A stretch of DNA of 64,000 nucleotides from Kiritimatiellia bacterium (GCA_018001225.1 JAGNIJ010000019.1:1-64000), one strand, 5' to 3'. Numbered from the stretch's first letter, positions 53,001-61,475 are shown. The notes: generated by a model from the letters alone, not told the origin. A program made the numbers and translations.

Positions 53001-53291
53001 TACAACGAGCCGGAACTGAACGCGATGACCGACGCGGTCTACCACATCCAGGAGCGCGACCGGGACAACATGGCGAAGCAATTCAAGGAGGAAAAACGCG
53101 TCCGCCTGGCGGACGCCGAAAGCGGATCCGTCACGGCGCGCTTCATCGAGCGCGTGGTGGAAAACCTGTCGCGGCTGCGGGCGGCGGACTTCTCGGTGGA
53201 CCCTTTGGACTGCGAGTACTGCGATTTCAGCCACGTCTGCCGCGTGGATGTCACCGCCCTGGAAAGCGCGGCGAACGCCGCGGAGAGCTGA
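50001..53291 (+). CDS. AddB-like PD-(D/E)XK nuclease with Fe-S cluster
   Basis: A 1096-residue protein resembling the AddB/RecB-type nuclease subunit of double-strand-break processing complexes. The N-terminal helicase-like region lacks a Walker A motif but retains later helicase-fold segments such as AFDVVLIAGLNEGSFPAITREDAVF (about 525-549) and AQERVLFLACLGAARERLVLSC. The C-terminal nuclease has GRVIHEVLEQIY, VHGRVDRVDLIF and LLVADYKGAG (catalytic D...D-x-K). Four cysteines in LARCRYRFF and CEYCDFSHVC match the Fe-S staple of AddB. No addA/uvrD-type partner is adjacent. ATG 50001 was chosen because it lies 6 nt after a -10 box; ATG 49971 would lie upstream of it. Confidence 0.75.
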   Translation: MERGTLIVFMTEAARRQYMRRAALDRGFVDAEDVTTFTRLRAACGAAARRAGLLDRPEADGVARAMLHLASAVEAAAEYAGQGVLGRAAPAALAEALESMIHTLAPFGDTAEAIHAWLLHRPADSKGRQLGQLYALYRRRLRDSGLADTRDVNAAVLRLLRGPRSAWPPVLSVPERVLHFRALTWLDPFAEQFVGALAGTLGKKRVLLSSTLPPAHAERMEDRLAAQIRTEVLAGLEQESWSAWTEGLGDAMAVEDAQLAADSRDRLSFIRSAGLQGEVEDLARRIRRELDENGVPAERIALVLRQPDEYLDTMARVFREFRIPFFCRQGRPVAAAAPVRVLLALLHFPSDPTRERLCALLQSPALAWPGLGNLEARQEAAHLVETSGIGPVLQREDWLTPGRVPESLRAPVASILSNLGLWQPAARESPLHEHARRARDLAEQLGLAASPAAPEFDDGRHALEKALDLLRRLEADRGADAPLARSGFLDLFTRLLAEPTRLPGSSAEYGVWVVAPADMAGLAFDVVLIAGLNEGSFPAITREDAVFSDEERSALRKALERQGVKLPQWGLPLLSIRSAQERVLFLACLGAARERLVLSCRTTDGDGRQLNPGDFFRSLWALAGDPGGGLAEAGESWRSTLPLPLCRTPAEARRRLGRLVEDPASAAETERALLQALPAAAGGPSPIAHAICVEHAREAFFNRRGTEHPSAGPYCGKIDRPAARKQVEAWLAARGALSPTALESLARCRYRFFLGTVCRLGPARLQEDAPDAMDRGRVIHEVLEQIYRGLCGGDGQPEVLSDADRAEFAELRTVRAWAVEEKPGGWRLRRRPGPSGARSLPLVTLDAGPVERYLDYAHRVAAAVCARAEKEGYLLGDPGVWETEKPKIARIAENYLSIDFSGAAEERRYPALFELAFGGKDQPELRLGPEDGGVRVHGRVDRVDLIFDEAGRLAKLLVADYKGAGRGGLSPEKYAEEIAESLDCQLPVYGFAAQQALFGRYNEPELNAMTDAVYHIQERDRDNMAKQFKEEKRVRLADAESGSVTARFIERVVENLSRLRAADFSVDPLDCEYCDFSHVCRVDVTALESAANAAES

Positions 53292-53419
53292 CCCGGCCAA
53301 AATCCGCGCGCGGCCTCTCCCTGCTGTCACGGCTCGCAGGCGTACACAGGGGATGTCCGCATGAACGCCATCCTGGCTCACGGATTTGGGGCCGGATTGA
53401 AGACCAGTACCATAAAGGG

Positions 53420-53448
53420 TTGGCTCGCTCCCGTCACCGTTGTACAGT
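53420..53448 (+). promoter_or_regulatory. Promoter of the polysaccharide cluster
   Basis: TTGGCT (53420-53425), 17-bp spacer, TACAGT (53443-53448); leader about 14 nt with GGAAG as Shine-Dalgarno. Confidence 0.5.
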
Positions 53449-53468
53449 GTTCGGCCGGAAGAAAAACC

Positions 53469-54704
53469 ATGCATCACGGAATCCAGTCGATCACGTTGCT
53501 TGGCTCTTCCTCCGGCCGTAATGCCGGCGACGCCGCACTGGTGGCCGCGATCATGGACAGCGTGGACCGGGCGCTCGGGCGGCGCATCCGCTACGAGATC
53601 CCCACGCCCCGCGCCGCGTACATCCGGGACCACTATCCGAACGACGCGCGGCCGGTCGGCATGATGCCGTGGCAACTGTCGGTCAAGATGCTGGGCCTGC
53701 CGACGCTGCGGTCCATCCTGCGCACGGACCTCACGCTGATCTTCGACGCGATCCTCTTTGACCGGTCGCTGTTCAACCCTCTCTTCAACTTCCTTTCCAC
53801 GCTCTACCTCCTGCTGCCCCTCGCCCGCCGGTTCGGCAAGCGGATGGCCTGCTACGACGTCGGCGTCGGCCCGATCCATACGCGCGCCGGACGGCACATG
53901 TTGCGTCGCGTGCTGGGCTGCATGGACTTCGTGACCGTCCGCGACGAGGCCGGCCTGGCGCTGCTCCGCGAGAACGGCATCGAGCATCCGCGGGCCCGGC
54001 TCGCGGCGGATGCCGCGCTGAACGCGCCCGCCGCCGACGCCGCGGCCGTGGACGCCATCTTCCGCCGCGCCGGCCTGGCGCCCGGCGAGCCGGCGCTGGG
54101 CATCAACATCAACCGCTATCTCGACACGTGGGCGGCCCCGGGCCGCCGCTCCATGGGCGCGGAGGCGTTCCTGAACGTCTTCGCGGGGGCCCTGACCCGC
54201 GTGTGGAACGAACTGAAGACGCCACTGGTGTTCGTCACCACCCAGCATCATGACGTGGAGATCACCCGCGACCTGATGGACCGCCTGCCGCCGGGCGTGA
54301 AAACCGCGCTGATCGCCAACCGGGACTACGATCACGCCGAGACCAAGGGGGCCCTGGGGCGGCTGGACCTGCTCTGCGGCATGCGGCTGCACTCCCTGAT
54401 CCTGGCGACGGCGGGCCTGACCCCCGCGGTGGGCATCGCGTACCAGCCGAAGGTGAAGTACTACTTCGATACCCTCGGCCTGGGCGACCGCGTGTTGAGC
54501 TTCGACGACTTCACCGAGGAAAAGCTGGCCGGGCACATTCTCCGCGGCTGGAATGACCGCGCGAAGATCCGCGCCGCGCTGGAGCAGCGCATCCCGCCCC
54601 TGGGCAGGCTGGCCGCGCGGCCGGCGGACCTGGTGGCGGCCATGGACCGGGGGGAGGACCTGGATCGCGTGCTGCAGAATACCTGGCCGACCGGCACGAC
54701 ATGA
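53469..54704 (+). CDS. Polysaccharide pyruvyl transferase family protein
   Basis: A 411-residue protein. Family features: N-terminal ITLLGSSSGRNAGDAALVAA (about 8-27, the GNxGDEA-like element), a central YDVGVGPIHTRAGRHMLRRVL segment (about 137-157), VTVRDEAGLALLRENG (about 165-180), VFVTTQHHDVEITRDL (about 255-270) and C-terminal CGMRLHSLILATAGLTPAVGIAYQPKV (about 308-334), where H and the R are conserved. CsaB and related enzymes add ketal pyruvate to surface sugars. ATG 53469 was preferred over 53361 because the promoter and GGAAG lie between them. Overlaps the next gene by ATGA. Confidence 0.82.
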   Translation: MHHGIQSITLLGSSSGRNAGDAALVAAIMDSVDRALGRRIRYEIPTPRAAYIRDHYPNDARPVGMMPWQLSVKMLGLPTLRSILRTDLTLIFDAILFDRSLFNPLFNFLSTLYLLLPLARRFGKRMACYDVGVGPIHTRAGRHMLRRVLGCMDFVTVRDEAGLALLRENGIEHPRARLAADAALNAPAADAAAVDAIFRRAGLAPGEPALGININRYLDTWAAPGRRSMGAEAFLNVFAGALTRVWNELKTPLVFVTTQHHDVEITRDLMDRLPPGVKTALIANRDYDHAETKGALGRLDLLCGMRLHSLILATAGLTPAVGIAYQPKVKYYFDTLGLGDRVLSFDDFTEEKLAGHILRGWNDRAKIRAALEQRIPPLGRLAARPADLVAAMDRGEDLDRVLQNTWPTGTT

Positions 54705-57301
54705 AACTGCCCCGCCCACCGCTATTCGCCGGCACGCTGCTGCTGACCCTGGCGGTCTGGCTGGCCTTCACATGGCCCCTGCCCCGCCACTTCACCGACG
54801 GGATCCCGATGTCGTCGCAGAACGTGGAGAAGGGCCATGCCCGGGCGATGATGCCGGGCGACCACCTTCAACTCCTTTACCACTTCGAGCTGGTCCGCGA
54901 CATGATCGCCGGTCGCATCCCGTGGTTCCACAACGTGTACGAGTTCAACACCGGCGACGACGGGGCCCGCTACCGGCCGGCCGCCTACTTCGCGCCGTTT
55001 TCGCTGCCCTATGCCCTGCTCGCTCCCTTTCTCGGGCGGGCCGCGGCATGGAACCTGGTGGCCTTTCTCTCGCTCTGGATCACGGCGCTGGCGACCGCCG
55101 CGCTCGCGGGTCGTTTTGCCCCCGGCCGGCTGTCCATGTACGGCGCGGCCCTGGTCGCCCTGGTGATCCCCTTCCGCTGGGTCAACCTGCTCGGGGGCAG
55201 CCCGGCGGGCCTGGCGATGATGTGGGTGCCGGTGCTGGCGCTGGGCCTGGACATGGCGATCCGGGAGCACCGCGTTTCCGGCGGCGTCCTGGCGGGCGCC
55301 GCGCTGCTGCTGTGCGTGTGGAGCGATCTCCAGGTTTTCTTCTTCTGCGCGATCAGTCTTCCTCTCTGGGCCCTCCTGTCGTGGTTCAGCCTGCCGGAAC
55401 CCCTGCGCGGCCGCTGGAAACCCCTGCTGAAAGCACTCGCGCCCATCGGGTTCTTCTTGTTGCTCGTCGTGCTGTACCGGTCCCTGCGGCACGGGCAACT
55501 GGCGGCCTCCGGGGTCTCCGCCGGCCGCAGCCTGACGGAGGTCAAGCTGTTCTCCCCCACCTGGCGCGGGCTCTGGCAGTGGGCCGCCGAGGGGTTGCAG
55601 AGCCACGTCTATATCGGATGGGTGCTGCCGGCGCTGCTGCTGGCCGGGGGCATAAGCCTCGTCGCTGCTTTACGGCGTCGCGGGAGCTCCGCCCTCCAAG
55701 CTCCTGGAGGGTCGAGCTCCCGCGAGACCGGTCCTGAAGAAATATCCGTAAGCGACGGGCCCATCCTGTTCTTCCTTTTCCTCCTCTGCTGCGCCGCCCT
55801 CGGAGACATCGTCATCCTGGCGCTGGGCGTCCACGGTCCGTTCGGCGGGATCGTGCTGAAAATCGTGCGAGCGCTGCTGCCGCCTTACTCGATGGTCCGG
55901 CAGACGGCGAAGATATTCTGCCTGCTGCCCACGCTGGCGGCGCTGACCGCGGCGCTGGGCCTCGGCGGGCTGATGCGTCTCACCGCCGGCCGCCTGCACG
56001 GGCCGGCGGTCCTCGCCTTGATCCTGCTCGCCGCCGAAATGCGGTTCCAGGTCCGGCCCACGATCTGCCTCCTGGACGACGGGCAGGCCGCCTACGCGGC
56101 CGTGCGCGAAGAGGCCGGGGCGGGCGCGGAGCCGCGCGCGCTGGTCATCCCCCTCTGGCCGGGCGATTCGTCCTGGACCTCGATCTACGAGTACTACGCG
56201 CAGATGTACGGCATCCGGATGGTCAACGGCTACAGTCCCGCCGTCCTCCGCGACTACGTGGAGAACGTGTTCCGCGCTCTCGAAAGCGCCAACCAGGGCT
56301 TCCTGACCGATGACCAGCTGGCCCGCCTGGCCCAAATGAAAGTCGGGTACCTCCTGGTGCACGAAAACGCGTTCCCCGAAAAAGTGAGCCCCTTCCCCGT
56401 ACGGAACACGCTCAACCGCTTGCTGAACGATCCCCGGTTCACCTTCCTGCGCCAGGCGGAGAACGTGTGGGCCTTCCGAATCGCGCCGCGGCCCGGAGAT
56501 CGGGAGACCGCCTCCTGCGGGGCCTCTTTCCCGGCCCGGCGGTGGGAATGGGAAGCTGTGGAGTCGGAGGGCGGCACAGTGGTCCCCGATCTCGATGCGG
56601 GCGGAGGCGCCTTCTGGCGCGCCGAGGCCGCCGGAACTTGGGCCGCGACCCGTCCGGCCCGCGTTGCGCCGGACCCGACGCTGCACTGGCTGGTCCGCGG
56701 CCGCGGAGCCGGATCCGTTCAGGCGATTACCCGGCTGGGCGAAACAAGCACGCCAGCCACCCCCCTCACGTTTGAATCGGAGACCTGGACTTGGATCGCC
56801 ATCCCGATCGCGGGGCACAACGTATTCCAGCCCATTCAATTGCGCGTCGAGCACGTCGGGGGTCGTGTCGAACTCGACTTGGCCCTGCTTGCGCAGGGCG
56901 CCTGGCCGACGGCATGGAGCCCGGGCGACCGGATGGAAATCCCGGCAGCCTGCTTGTTCCACGGCGGCTACAGCGATGGCGATGCCGTGGTGTTCCGGAC
57001 GACGCACGACCCCGAGGCGGCCCTTCTGTACGGCCCCAAAATGCCCCTGCCGGAAGGTTCCTATCGCATCGAGCTGGTGTTCTCCTCGCAGGCCCCGGAG
57101 GGAGCCGTACTGGGACGCCTGAACGTCCGTATCCGCGAGGAGGATGAGAGCAGATGGGTGCCGGTCATTGCGGGGCGGCCTTGCGTAACGGCTTGGAGTC
57201 AAACAGGAAGCTTGCCTGTGAACGCGGTCTTCGTCTATGATCGCGACCACGATGTAAAGGTGGTCAAGCTTATCATCGAGGCAACCCATGCTGCGCGATA
57301 A
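54701..57301 (+). CDS. Large membrane protein of the polysaccharide cluster, with an in-frame repeat insertion
   Basis: An 866-residue protein with roughly 11 transmembrane segments in residues 8-450 and a large extracytoplasmic C-terminal region (about 450-866) rich in beta-strands. The N-terminal loop (FTDGIPMSSQNVEKGHARAM, then MPGDHLQLLYHFEL) resembles the first loop of GT-C type glycosyltransferases. Residues about 326-345 (RRRGSSALQAPGGSSSRETG) are encoded by a GAGCTC-type palindrome (55678-55725), lying in a loop between two membrane helices. Coupled to the pyruvyl transferase gene by ATGA and overlapping the next gene by 14 bp. Substrate unknown. Confidence 0.65.
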   Translation: MKLPRPPLFAGTLLLTLAVWLAFTWPLPRHFTDGIPMSSQNVEKGHARAMMPGDHLQLLYHFELVRDMIAGRIPWFHNVYEFNTGDDGARYRPAAYFAPFSLPYALLAPFLGRAAAWNLVAFLSLWITALATAALAGRFAPGRLSMYGAALVALVIPFRWVNLLGGSPAGLAMMWVPVLALGLDMAIREHRVSGGVLAGAALLLCVWSDLQVFFFCAISLPLWALLSWFSLPEPLRGRWKPLLKALAPIGFFLLLVVLYRSLRHGQLAASGVSAGRSLTEVKLFSPTWRGLWQWAAEGLQSHVYIGWVLPALLLAGGISLVAALRRRGSSALQAPGGSSSRETGPEEISVSDGPILFFLFLLCCAALGDIVILALGVHGPFGGIVLKIVRALLPPYSMVRQTAKIFCLLPTLAALTAALGLGGLMRLTAGRLHGPAVLALILLAAEMRFQVRPTICLLDDGQAAYAAVREEAGAGAEPRALVIPLWPGDSSWTSIYEYYAQMYGIRMVNGYSPAVLRDYVENVFRALESANQGFLTDDQLARLAQMKVGYLLVHENAFPEKVSPFPVRNTLNRLLNDPRFTFLRQAENVWAFRIAPRPGDRETASCGASFPARRWEWEAVESEGGTVVPDLDAGGGAFWRAEAAGTWAATRPARVAPDPTLHWLVRGRGAGSVQAITRLGETSTPATPLTFESETWTWIAIPIAGHNVFQPIQLRVEHVGGRVELDLALLAQGAWPTAWSPGDRMEIPAACLFHGGYSDGDAVVFRTTHDPEAALLYGPKMPLPEGSYRIELVFSSQAPEGAVLGRLNVRIREEDESRWVPVIAGRPCVTAWSQTGSLPVNAVFVYDRDHDVKVVKLIIEATHAAR
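55678..55725. repeat. GAGCTC-type palindromic repeat inside a coding sequence
   Basis: Arms 55678-55698 (TCGCGGGAGCTCCGCCCTCC, then A) and 55705-55725 (T, then GGAGGGTCGAGCTCCCGCGA) with two mismatches and a 6-nt loop. Same family as 13812, 25171 and 58903. Confidence 0.85.
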
Positions 57302-57728
57302 GGTCTGCTGGCATCGGTTTTACGGAGTGGGAGCCCTGTTTTACGCCCTGACTTTCCAGTCCATCCCCGGCTGCGATGAGGTCAATGACAAGGGGCCGGA
57401 CCCCGTCGGGCCGGACATCCGCGGCCGCTGGAGCGGGGTGTATTACCGCACGGACAGCGCCGCGCGCACCGCGTTGACCGCCTCGATCCGGCAGGAAGGC
57501 GACGCGGTCACCATCACCACGAGCAAATCCGAGGGCCGGGCGCAATTGCTGACCGGAACGATCTTTGAAAACGGCGACCTGGACATGATCGACGGCTACG
57601 ACGGGCAGGAATGGACCAGCTTTTACGGGCCGGCCACCGCAACCCACATCCTGCTGGCCGACTACGTCAGCACGCCGTCCCCGGAAGAACCCGACCCGCC
57701 GCTGTACATCCTGGATTTGTCCCGGTAA
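57288..57728 (+). CDS. Hypothetical protein with signal peptide
   Basis: A 146-residue protein. A hydrophobic segment at about residues 10-25 ends SIPGCDEVND; the Cys could be a lipobox (IPGC), which would make it a lipoprotein. The rest is a small beta-rich domain: IRGRWSGVYYRTDSAARTAL, ASIRQEGDAVTITTSK, LTGTIFENGDLDMID, a pattern seen in lipocalin-like or DUF-type secreted domains. It overlaps the preceding gene by 14 bp. No function recognised. Confidence 0.6.
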   Translation: MLRDKVCWHRFYGVGALFYALTFQSIPGCDEVNDKGPDPVGPDIRGRWSGVYYRTDSAARTALTASIRQEGDAVTITTSKSEGRAQLLTGTIFENGDLDMIDGYDGQEWTSFYGPATATHILLADYVSTPSPEEPDPPLYILDLSR

Positions 57729-57739
57729 GCTGGTCGGTA

Positions 57740-58999
57740 ATGAATCGGGCTGATCCCTTGCGTGTTCTGCTGCTGGCTCCCCATCCTTTCTACCAGGAGC
57801 GGGGCACGCCCATCGCCGTGGATTTGCTCCTGCAGGCCTTGAGCCGGCGCGGGTGCGAGGTGGATGTCGTGACGTTCCCCGAGGGCGAGGACCGCCGGTA
57901 TCCCGGCGTGACAATTCATCGGACCCGCCCGTTTCCCTCGATGCGCGGCTTCCGCCCGGGCTTTTCCCTGAAAAAGCTCTACACGGATGCCTTCCTCGCC
58001 CGCCTGGCCCGCCGGCTCGCGCGCGAACGGAAGCCGCACGTGATCCACGCCGTCGAGGAAGCCGCGTTCATCGCCCGCGGCCTGTGCCGGCGGCTGGGGA
58101 TCCCCTACGTGTATGACATGGACTCCTCTCTGGCCCGCCAACTCGTGGAGAAGATGCCCTGGCTGAAGCCGGCCGATGGTTTTTTCCGCTGGATGGAAGC
58201 GCGGGCAATCCGGGACGCCCTCGCCGTGGTGCCCGTCTGCCCGGCGCTGGCCGACCTCGCCCGGGAACGCGGCGCGCGGTATGTCCATCTCTTGAGCGAC
58301 ATCTCCCTGCTGCCCGAGACCGCGACGCCGCCCCCGCCCTCCGCCGCGGCGCGCTTCCGGTTCACGTACATCGGTAACCTGGAGTCCTACCAGGGCGTGG
58401 ACCTTCTGCTGGACGGCTTTGCGATCGCCCATCGGTCCGCATCGGACATCGAGCTCTCCATCGTCGGCGGCGCGCCCGTCCACGTGGAGCGTTACCGGGC
58501 CCGGGCGGCCGCGCTCGGGCTCGGCGACGCGGTGCAACTCGTCGGCCCCCGACCCACGTCGAACCTGCCGGCCCTCTTCGCCGAGGCCGGCGCGCTGGTC
58601 TCCCCGCGCATTCGCGGGGACAACACGCCGATGAAAATCTACTCGTACCTCGATTCCGGCCGGCCGCTGCTGGCCACGAATCTCCCGACGCACACGCAAG
58701 TCCTGTCGCCGGACGTCGCGCTCCTGGCCGATCCTAACCCGGACTCCATGGCGGAAGGCCTGCTCCGGCTCGCGCGCGACCCGGAGTTGTGCTCGCGGCT
58801 GGCCGGGAAAGCCCGGGCGCTGGCGCGGGAAAAATACAGCCGCGCCGCCTTCGAGGCCGCCGTGCATCGCCTGTACGATTATGTTGATGGACAAATACGG
58901 TCTCGCGGGAGCTCGACCCTCCAAAAGCCAGAGCCTGGTCAAGGCTCTGGAGGGCGGAGCTCCAGCGACGCCGCTGTTCGAGGTCACCCCCAATTATGA
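57740..58999 (+). CDS. GT4 family glycosyltransferase with repeat-encoded tail
   Basis: A 419-residue GT-B fold enzyme. N-terminal HPFYQERGTPIAVDLLLQAL (about 14-33) is the GT4 acceptor domain start; C-terminal donor domain has FTYIGNLESYQGVDLLLDGF (about 208-227), LSIVGGAPVHVERYRARAAA, VQLVGPRPTSNLPALFAEAG (about 262-281) and SPRIRGDNTPMKIYSYLDSG (E/N-x7-E replaced by IRGDNTPMKIYSYL). The sugar nucleotide is unknown. The last 33 residues (RSRGSSTLQKPEPGQGSGGR and on) are encoded by a palindromic repeat (58903-58968), which carries the frame into an ATGA overlap with glpD. Start ATG 57740 has only a weak Shine-Dalgarno. Confidence 0.85.
   Translation: MNRADPLRVLLLAPHPFYQERGTPIAVDLLLQALSRRGCEVDVVTFPEGEDRRYPGVTIHRTRPFPSMRGFRPGFSLKKLYTDAFLARLARRLARERKPHVIHAVEEAAFIARGLCRRLGIPYVYDMDSSLARQLVEKMPWLKPADGFFRWMEARAIRDALAVVPVCPALADLARERGARYVHLLSDISLLPETATPPPPSAAARFRFTYIGNLESYQGVDLLLDGFAIAHRSASDIELSIVGGAPVHVERYRARAAALGLGDAVQLVGPRPTSNLPALFAEAGALVSPRIRGDNTPMKIYSYLDSGRPLLATNLPTHTQVLSPDVALLADPNPDSMAEGLLRLARDPELCSRLAGKARALAREKYSRAAFEAAVHRLYDYVDGQIRSRGSSTLQKPEPGQGSGGRSSSDAAVRGHPQL
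58903..58968. repeat. GAGCTC-type palindromic repeat forming the end of a coding sequence
   Basis: Outer arms 58903-58923 (TCGCGGGAGCTCGACCCTCC, A) and 58948-58968 (T, GGAGGGCGGAGCTCCAGCGA), enclosing a second stem CCAGAGCC/GGCTCTGG (58928-58935, 58943-58950). Confidence 0.85.
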
Positions 59000-60630
59000 A
59001 ACGCGACCTGGCCCGGCTGGACAACGAATCGTTCGATCTCGTGATCATCGGGGGCGGCGTGTACGGACTTTCCGCCGCCTGGGACGCCGCCCTGCGCGGG
59101 CTCAAAGTCGCGGTGCTGGAAAAGGGCGACTTCGGGGCCGCGACCTCGTCGGGCTCGCTCAAGCTGATCCACGGCGGGCTGCGCTACCTCCAGCACTTGA
59201 ACTTCGCCCGGATGCGGATGTCGATCAACGAGCGCCGCCGGATGTTGCGCATCGCCCCGCACCTGGTCCACCCGCTGGAATTCGTCATGCCCTGCTACGG
59301 GCACGCCATGAAGGGCCCCGAGGCCATGCGCCTGGCCCTGCTGTTCAACGACGCGATGTCCTTCGACCGCAATCGCGGCCTGGACCGGGCGCACGCGATC
59401 CCGGGCGGCCGCACACTCTCGCCCGCGGAATGCCTGGAGCGGCTGCCCGGCATCCGGCGCGAGGGGCTGACCGGCGGCGCGGTCTTCCACGACGCCCAGA
59501 TGCACAACTCCGAGCGCCTGACCCTGGCCTTCGGCCTGTCCGCGGCCGGGCGCGGCGCCGCGCTCGCCAACTACGCCGAGGTGACCGGCTTCCACCTGGA
59601 GCAGCAAACGATCCGGTCGGCCGTCGTGCGCGACCGGTTGAGCGACCGCGTCTTCTGCGTGGCCGGTCGCCTGTTCCTCAACATGACCGGCCCGTGGTCC
59701 GACATCACCGCCGGCCTGCTGACCTCCCCGGCGCCCGCCCGCCGCGTCGTGCGCTCGAAGGGCGTGCAACTGGTCACCCGCGCGCTGCCGCCCGCCGCCG
59801 CCTTCCCGATCGAGAGCCGCCAGCGCGACCTGACCGCGGTCATCAAGCGCGGCGGCCGCAACTACTTCGTCACGCCGTGGCGCGGCCTCTCGATCATCGG
59901 GACCACGGACACGCTCTACGAGGGCGCGCCGGACGATTTCGCGATCACCGAACCCGACATCGGCGAGTTTCTCGCCGAGATCAACGCGCTGTATCCGGCC
60001 GGCCTGGAGCGGAAGGACGTCCGCTTCTGGATCGGCGGCCTGCGGCCGCTGGGCGACGAGGATACGAACCCCGAGCACGCCAAGGCGTCGCACCGGTCGC
60101 AGGTGCGCGACCACGCCCGCGAGGGCGGGCCGGCGAACCTCGTCAGCGTCGTCGGCGTCAAGTACACCGTCTGCCGCCGCATCGCGGAGCAGGTCGTGGA
60201 TCTCGCCGCGCGGCGGCTGGGCGGTTCCGCCGACCGGTGCCGGACCGGCGAGACGCCGCTGGCCGGCGGCGACATCGGGGACTTCGACGCGTTCCGGTCC
60301 GGGGCGGAGGACCATCTCGCGCGGAACTACGGGACGCAGATGAAGGAGGTCCTGGCCCTGGCGAAGGACAACCCGGCCTGGGCGGAGAAGATTCCCGGCT
60401 CGACGGAGGTGCGCGCCGCCGAGGTGATCCACGCCGTTCGCGAGGAGATGGCCGTGCACCTGGCCGACGTCGTGCTGCGCCGGACTGACCTGGGCACGCT
60501 CGGCCATCCCGGCCGGCCGGCCCTGGAGGCCTGCGCCCGGCTGATGGCGGCGGAGTTGGCTTGGACGCCCGGCCGGACCGAAGAGGAACTGGCAGCCGCG
60601 GAACGCTTGTTCACCCCGCCCGCCGGCTAG
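58996..60630 (+). CDS. glpD: FAD-dependent glycerol-3-phosphate dehydrogenase
   Basis: Oxidises glycerol-3-phosphate to dihydroxyacetone phosphate at the inner membrane and passes electrons to quinone. 544 residues. FAD-binding Rossmann motif DLVIIGGGVYGLSAAWDAAL (about 14-33), LEKGDFGAATSSGSLKLIHGG (about 41-61, GlpD signature SSxSxKLxHGG), RYLQHLNFARMR, VVRSKGVQLVTR, NYFVTPWRGLSIIGTTDTLY and the C-terminal domain with VVGVKYTVCRRIAEQVVD. Start fixed by ATGA overlap with the GT4 gene. Why it lies among polysaccharide genes is not clear; the repeat at its 5' border suggests rearrangement. Confidence 0.93.
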   Translation: MKRDLARLDNESFDLVIIGGGVYGLSAAWDAALRGLKVAVLEKGDFGAATSSGSLKLIHGGLRYLQHLNFARMRMSINERRRMLRIAPHLVHPLEFVMPCYGHAMKGPEAMRLALLFNDAMSFDRNRGLDRAHAIPGGRTLSPAECLERLPGIRREGLTGGAVFHDAQMHNSERLTLAFGLSAAGRGAALANYAEVTGFHLEQQTIRSAVVRDRLSDRVFCVAGRLFLNMTGPWSDITAGLLTSPAPARRVVRSKGVQLVTRALPPAAAFPIESRQRDLTAVIKRGGRNYFVTPWRGLSIIGTTDTLYEGAPDDFAITEPDIGEFLAEINALYPAGLERKDVRFWIGGLRPLGDEDTNPEHAKASHRSQVRDHAREGGPANLVSVVGVKYTVCRRIAEQVVDLAARRLGGSADRCRTGETPLAGGDIGDFDAFRSGAEDHLARNYGTQMKEVLALAKDNPAWAEKIPGSTEVRAAEVIHAVREEMAVHLADVVLRRTDLGTLGHPGRPALEACARLMAAELAWTPGRTEEELAAAERLFTPPAG

Positions 60631-60662
60631 TTTTGGGCTTTATCCGGGCGGCCGCGGACAGT

Positions 60663-61475
60663 ATGGTGCTTCCTGACCGCATGACACTGCTCCGCGACAT
60701 CCTGGCGCACCGGGAACTGCTGCAGAACCTGGTGGCGCGCGACATCAAGAGCCGCTACAAGGGCTCGGCGCTGGGGTTCCTCTGGAGCATCCTGAACCCG
60801 CTGTTCATGGCGGCGATCTACATCTTTTTCCTCCGCCTGCTGGCCGGGCGCGGCGTGCCCCACGAGGACGTGATCATCGGCGTGTTCGCCTGGCAGTTCA
60901 CCGTCCAGTGCGTCACCGGCGGGATGAACTGCATCACGGGCAACGCCAACCTGGTGAAGAAGGTTTATTTTCCGCGCGTGCTGCTCCCGATCTCGGTCGT
61001 CGCGGCGAACCTGGTCAACTTCCTGCTGACCCTGGCGGTCCAACTGGTCCTGGTCGCCGTGCTGCTGGGCCTGGACGGCGCGCACCTGTCGGCCTGGGCG
61101 GCGGCGCTGCCGCTGGTCATCGCCTACCACGCGCTGTTCAACCTCGCCCTGGCGCTGCTGGTCGCGTCGGCCAACGTGTACTTCCGGGACACGCAGCACC
61201 TCGTGGGCCTGCTGTTGAGCGCCTGGTTCTTCGTGAGCCCGGTGATGTACAACCTGTCGTTCGTGGAGAAATTCGCGGGGCCGGCGCTGACCCCCGCGTA
61301 CCTGCTCAACCCGGTCGCGCTGATCGTCACCGCCTACCGCGCCGCGCAGTTGCCGGGGGCCGCGCTCCCGTGGACGTGGTCCGCGGCGGGGGCCTGGCTC
61401 TGGCCGCTGCTGCTGCTCGCCGTGGCCTGGCGGAGCTTCCAGCGCGCGCAGCGAAACTTCGCGGACTGGCTATGA
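60663..61475 (+). CDS. Polysaccharide ABC exporter permease (Wzm-like)
   Basis: An ABC-2 type permease of 270 residues with six transmembrane segments. The N-terminus LLQNLVARDIKSRYKGSALG, FLWSILNPLFMAAIYIFFLR is typical of Wzm/KpsM/TagG exporters, as are VYFPRVLLPISVVAANLVNFLL (about 102-123) and VYFRDTQHLVGLLLSAWFFVSPVMYN (about 174-199). It moves lipid-linked polysaccharide across the inner membrane with the ATPase encoded next. ATG 60663 and ATG 60681 are both possible; neither has a Shine-Dalgarno site. Overlaps the ATPase gene by ATGA. Confidence 0.92.
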   Translation: MVLPDRMTLLRDILAHRELLQNLVARDIKSRYKGSALGFLWSILNPLFMAAIYIFFLRLLAGRGVPHEDVIIGVFAWQFTVQCVTGGMNCITGNANLVKKVYFPRVLLPISVVAANLVNFLLTLAVQLVLVAVLLGLDGAHLSAWAAALPLVIAYHALFNLALALLVASANVYFRDTQHLVGLLLSAWFFVSPVMYNLSFVEKFAGPALTPAYLLNPVALIVTAYRAAQLPGAALPWTWSAAGAWLWPLLLLAVAWRSFQRAQRNFADWL

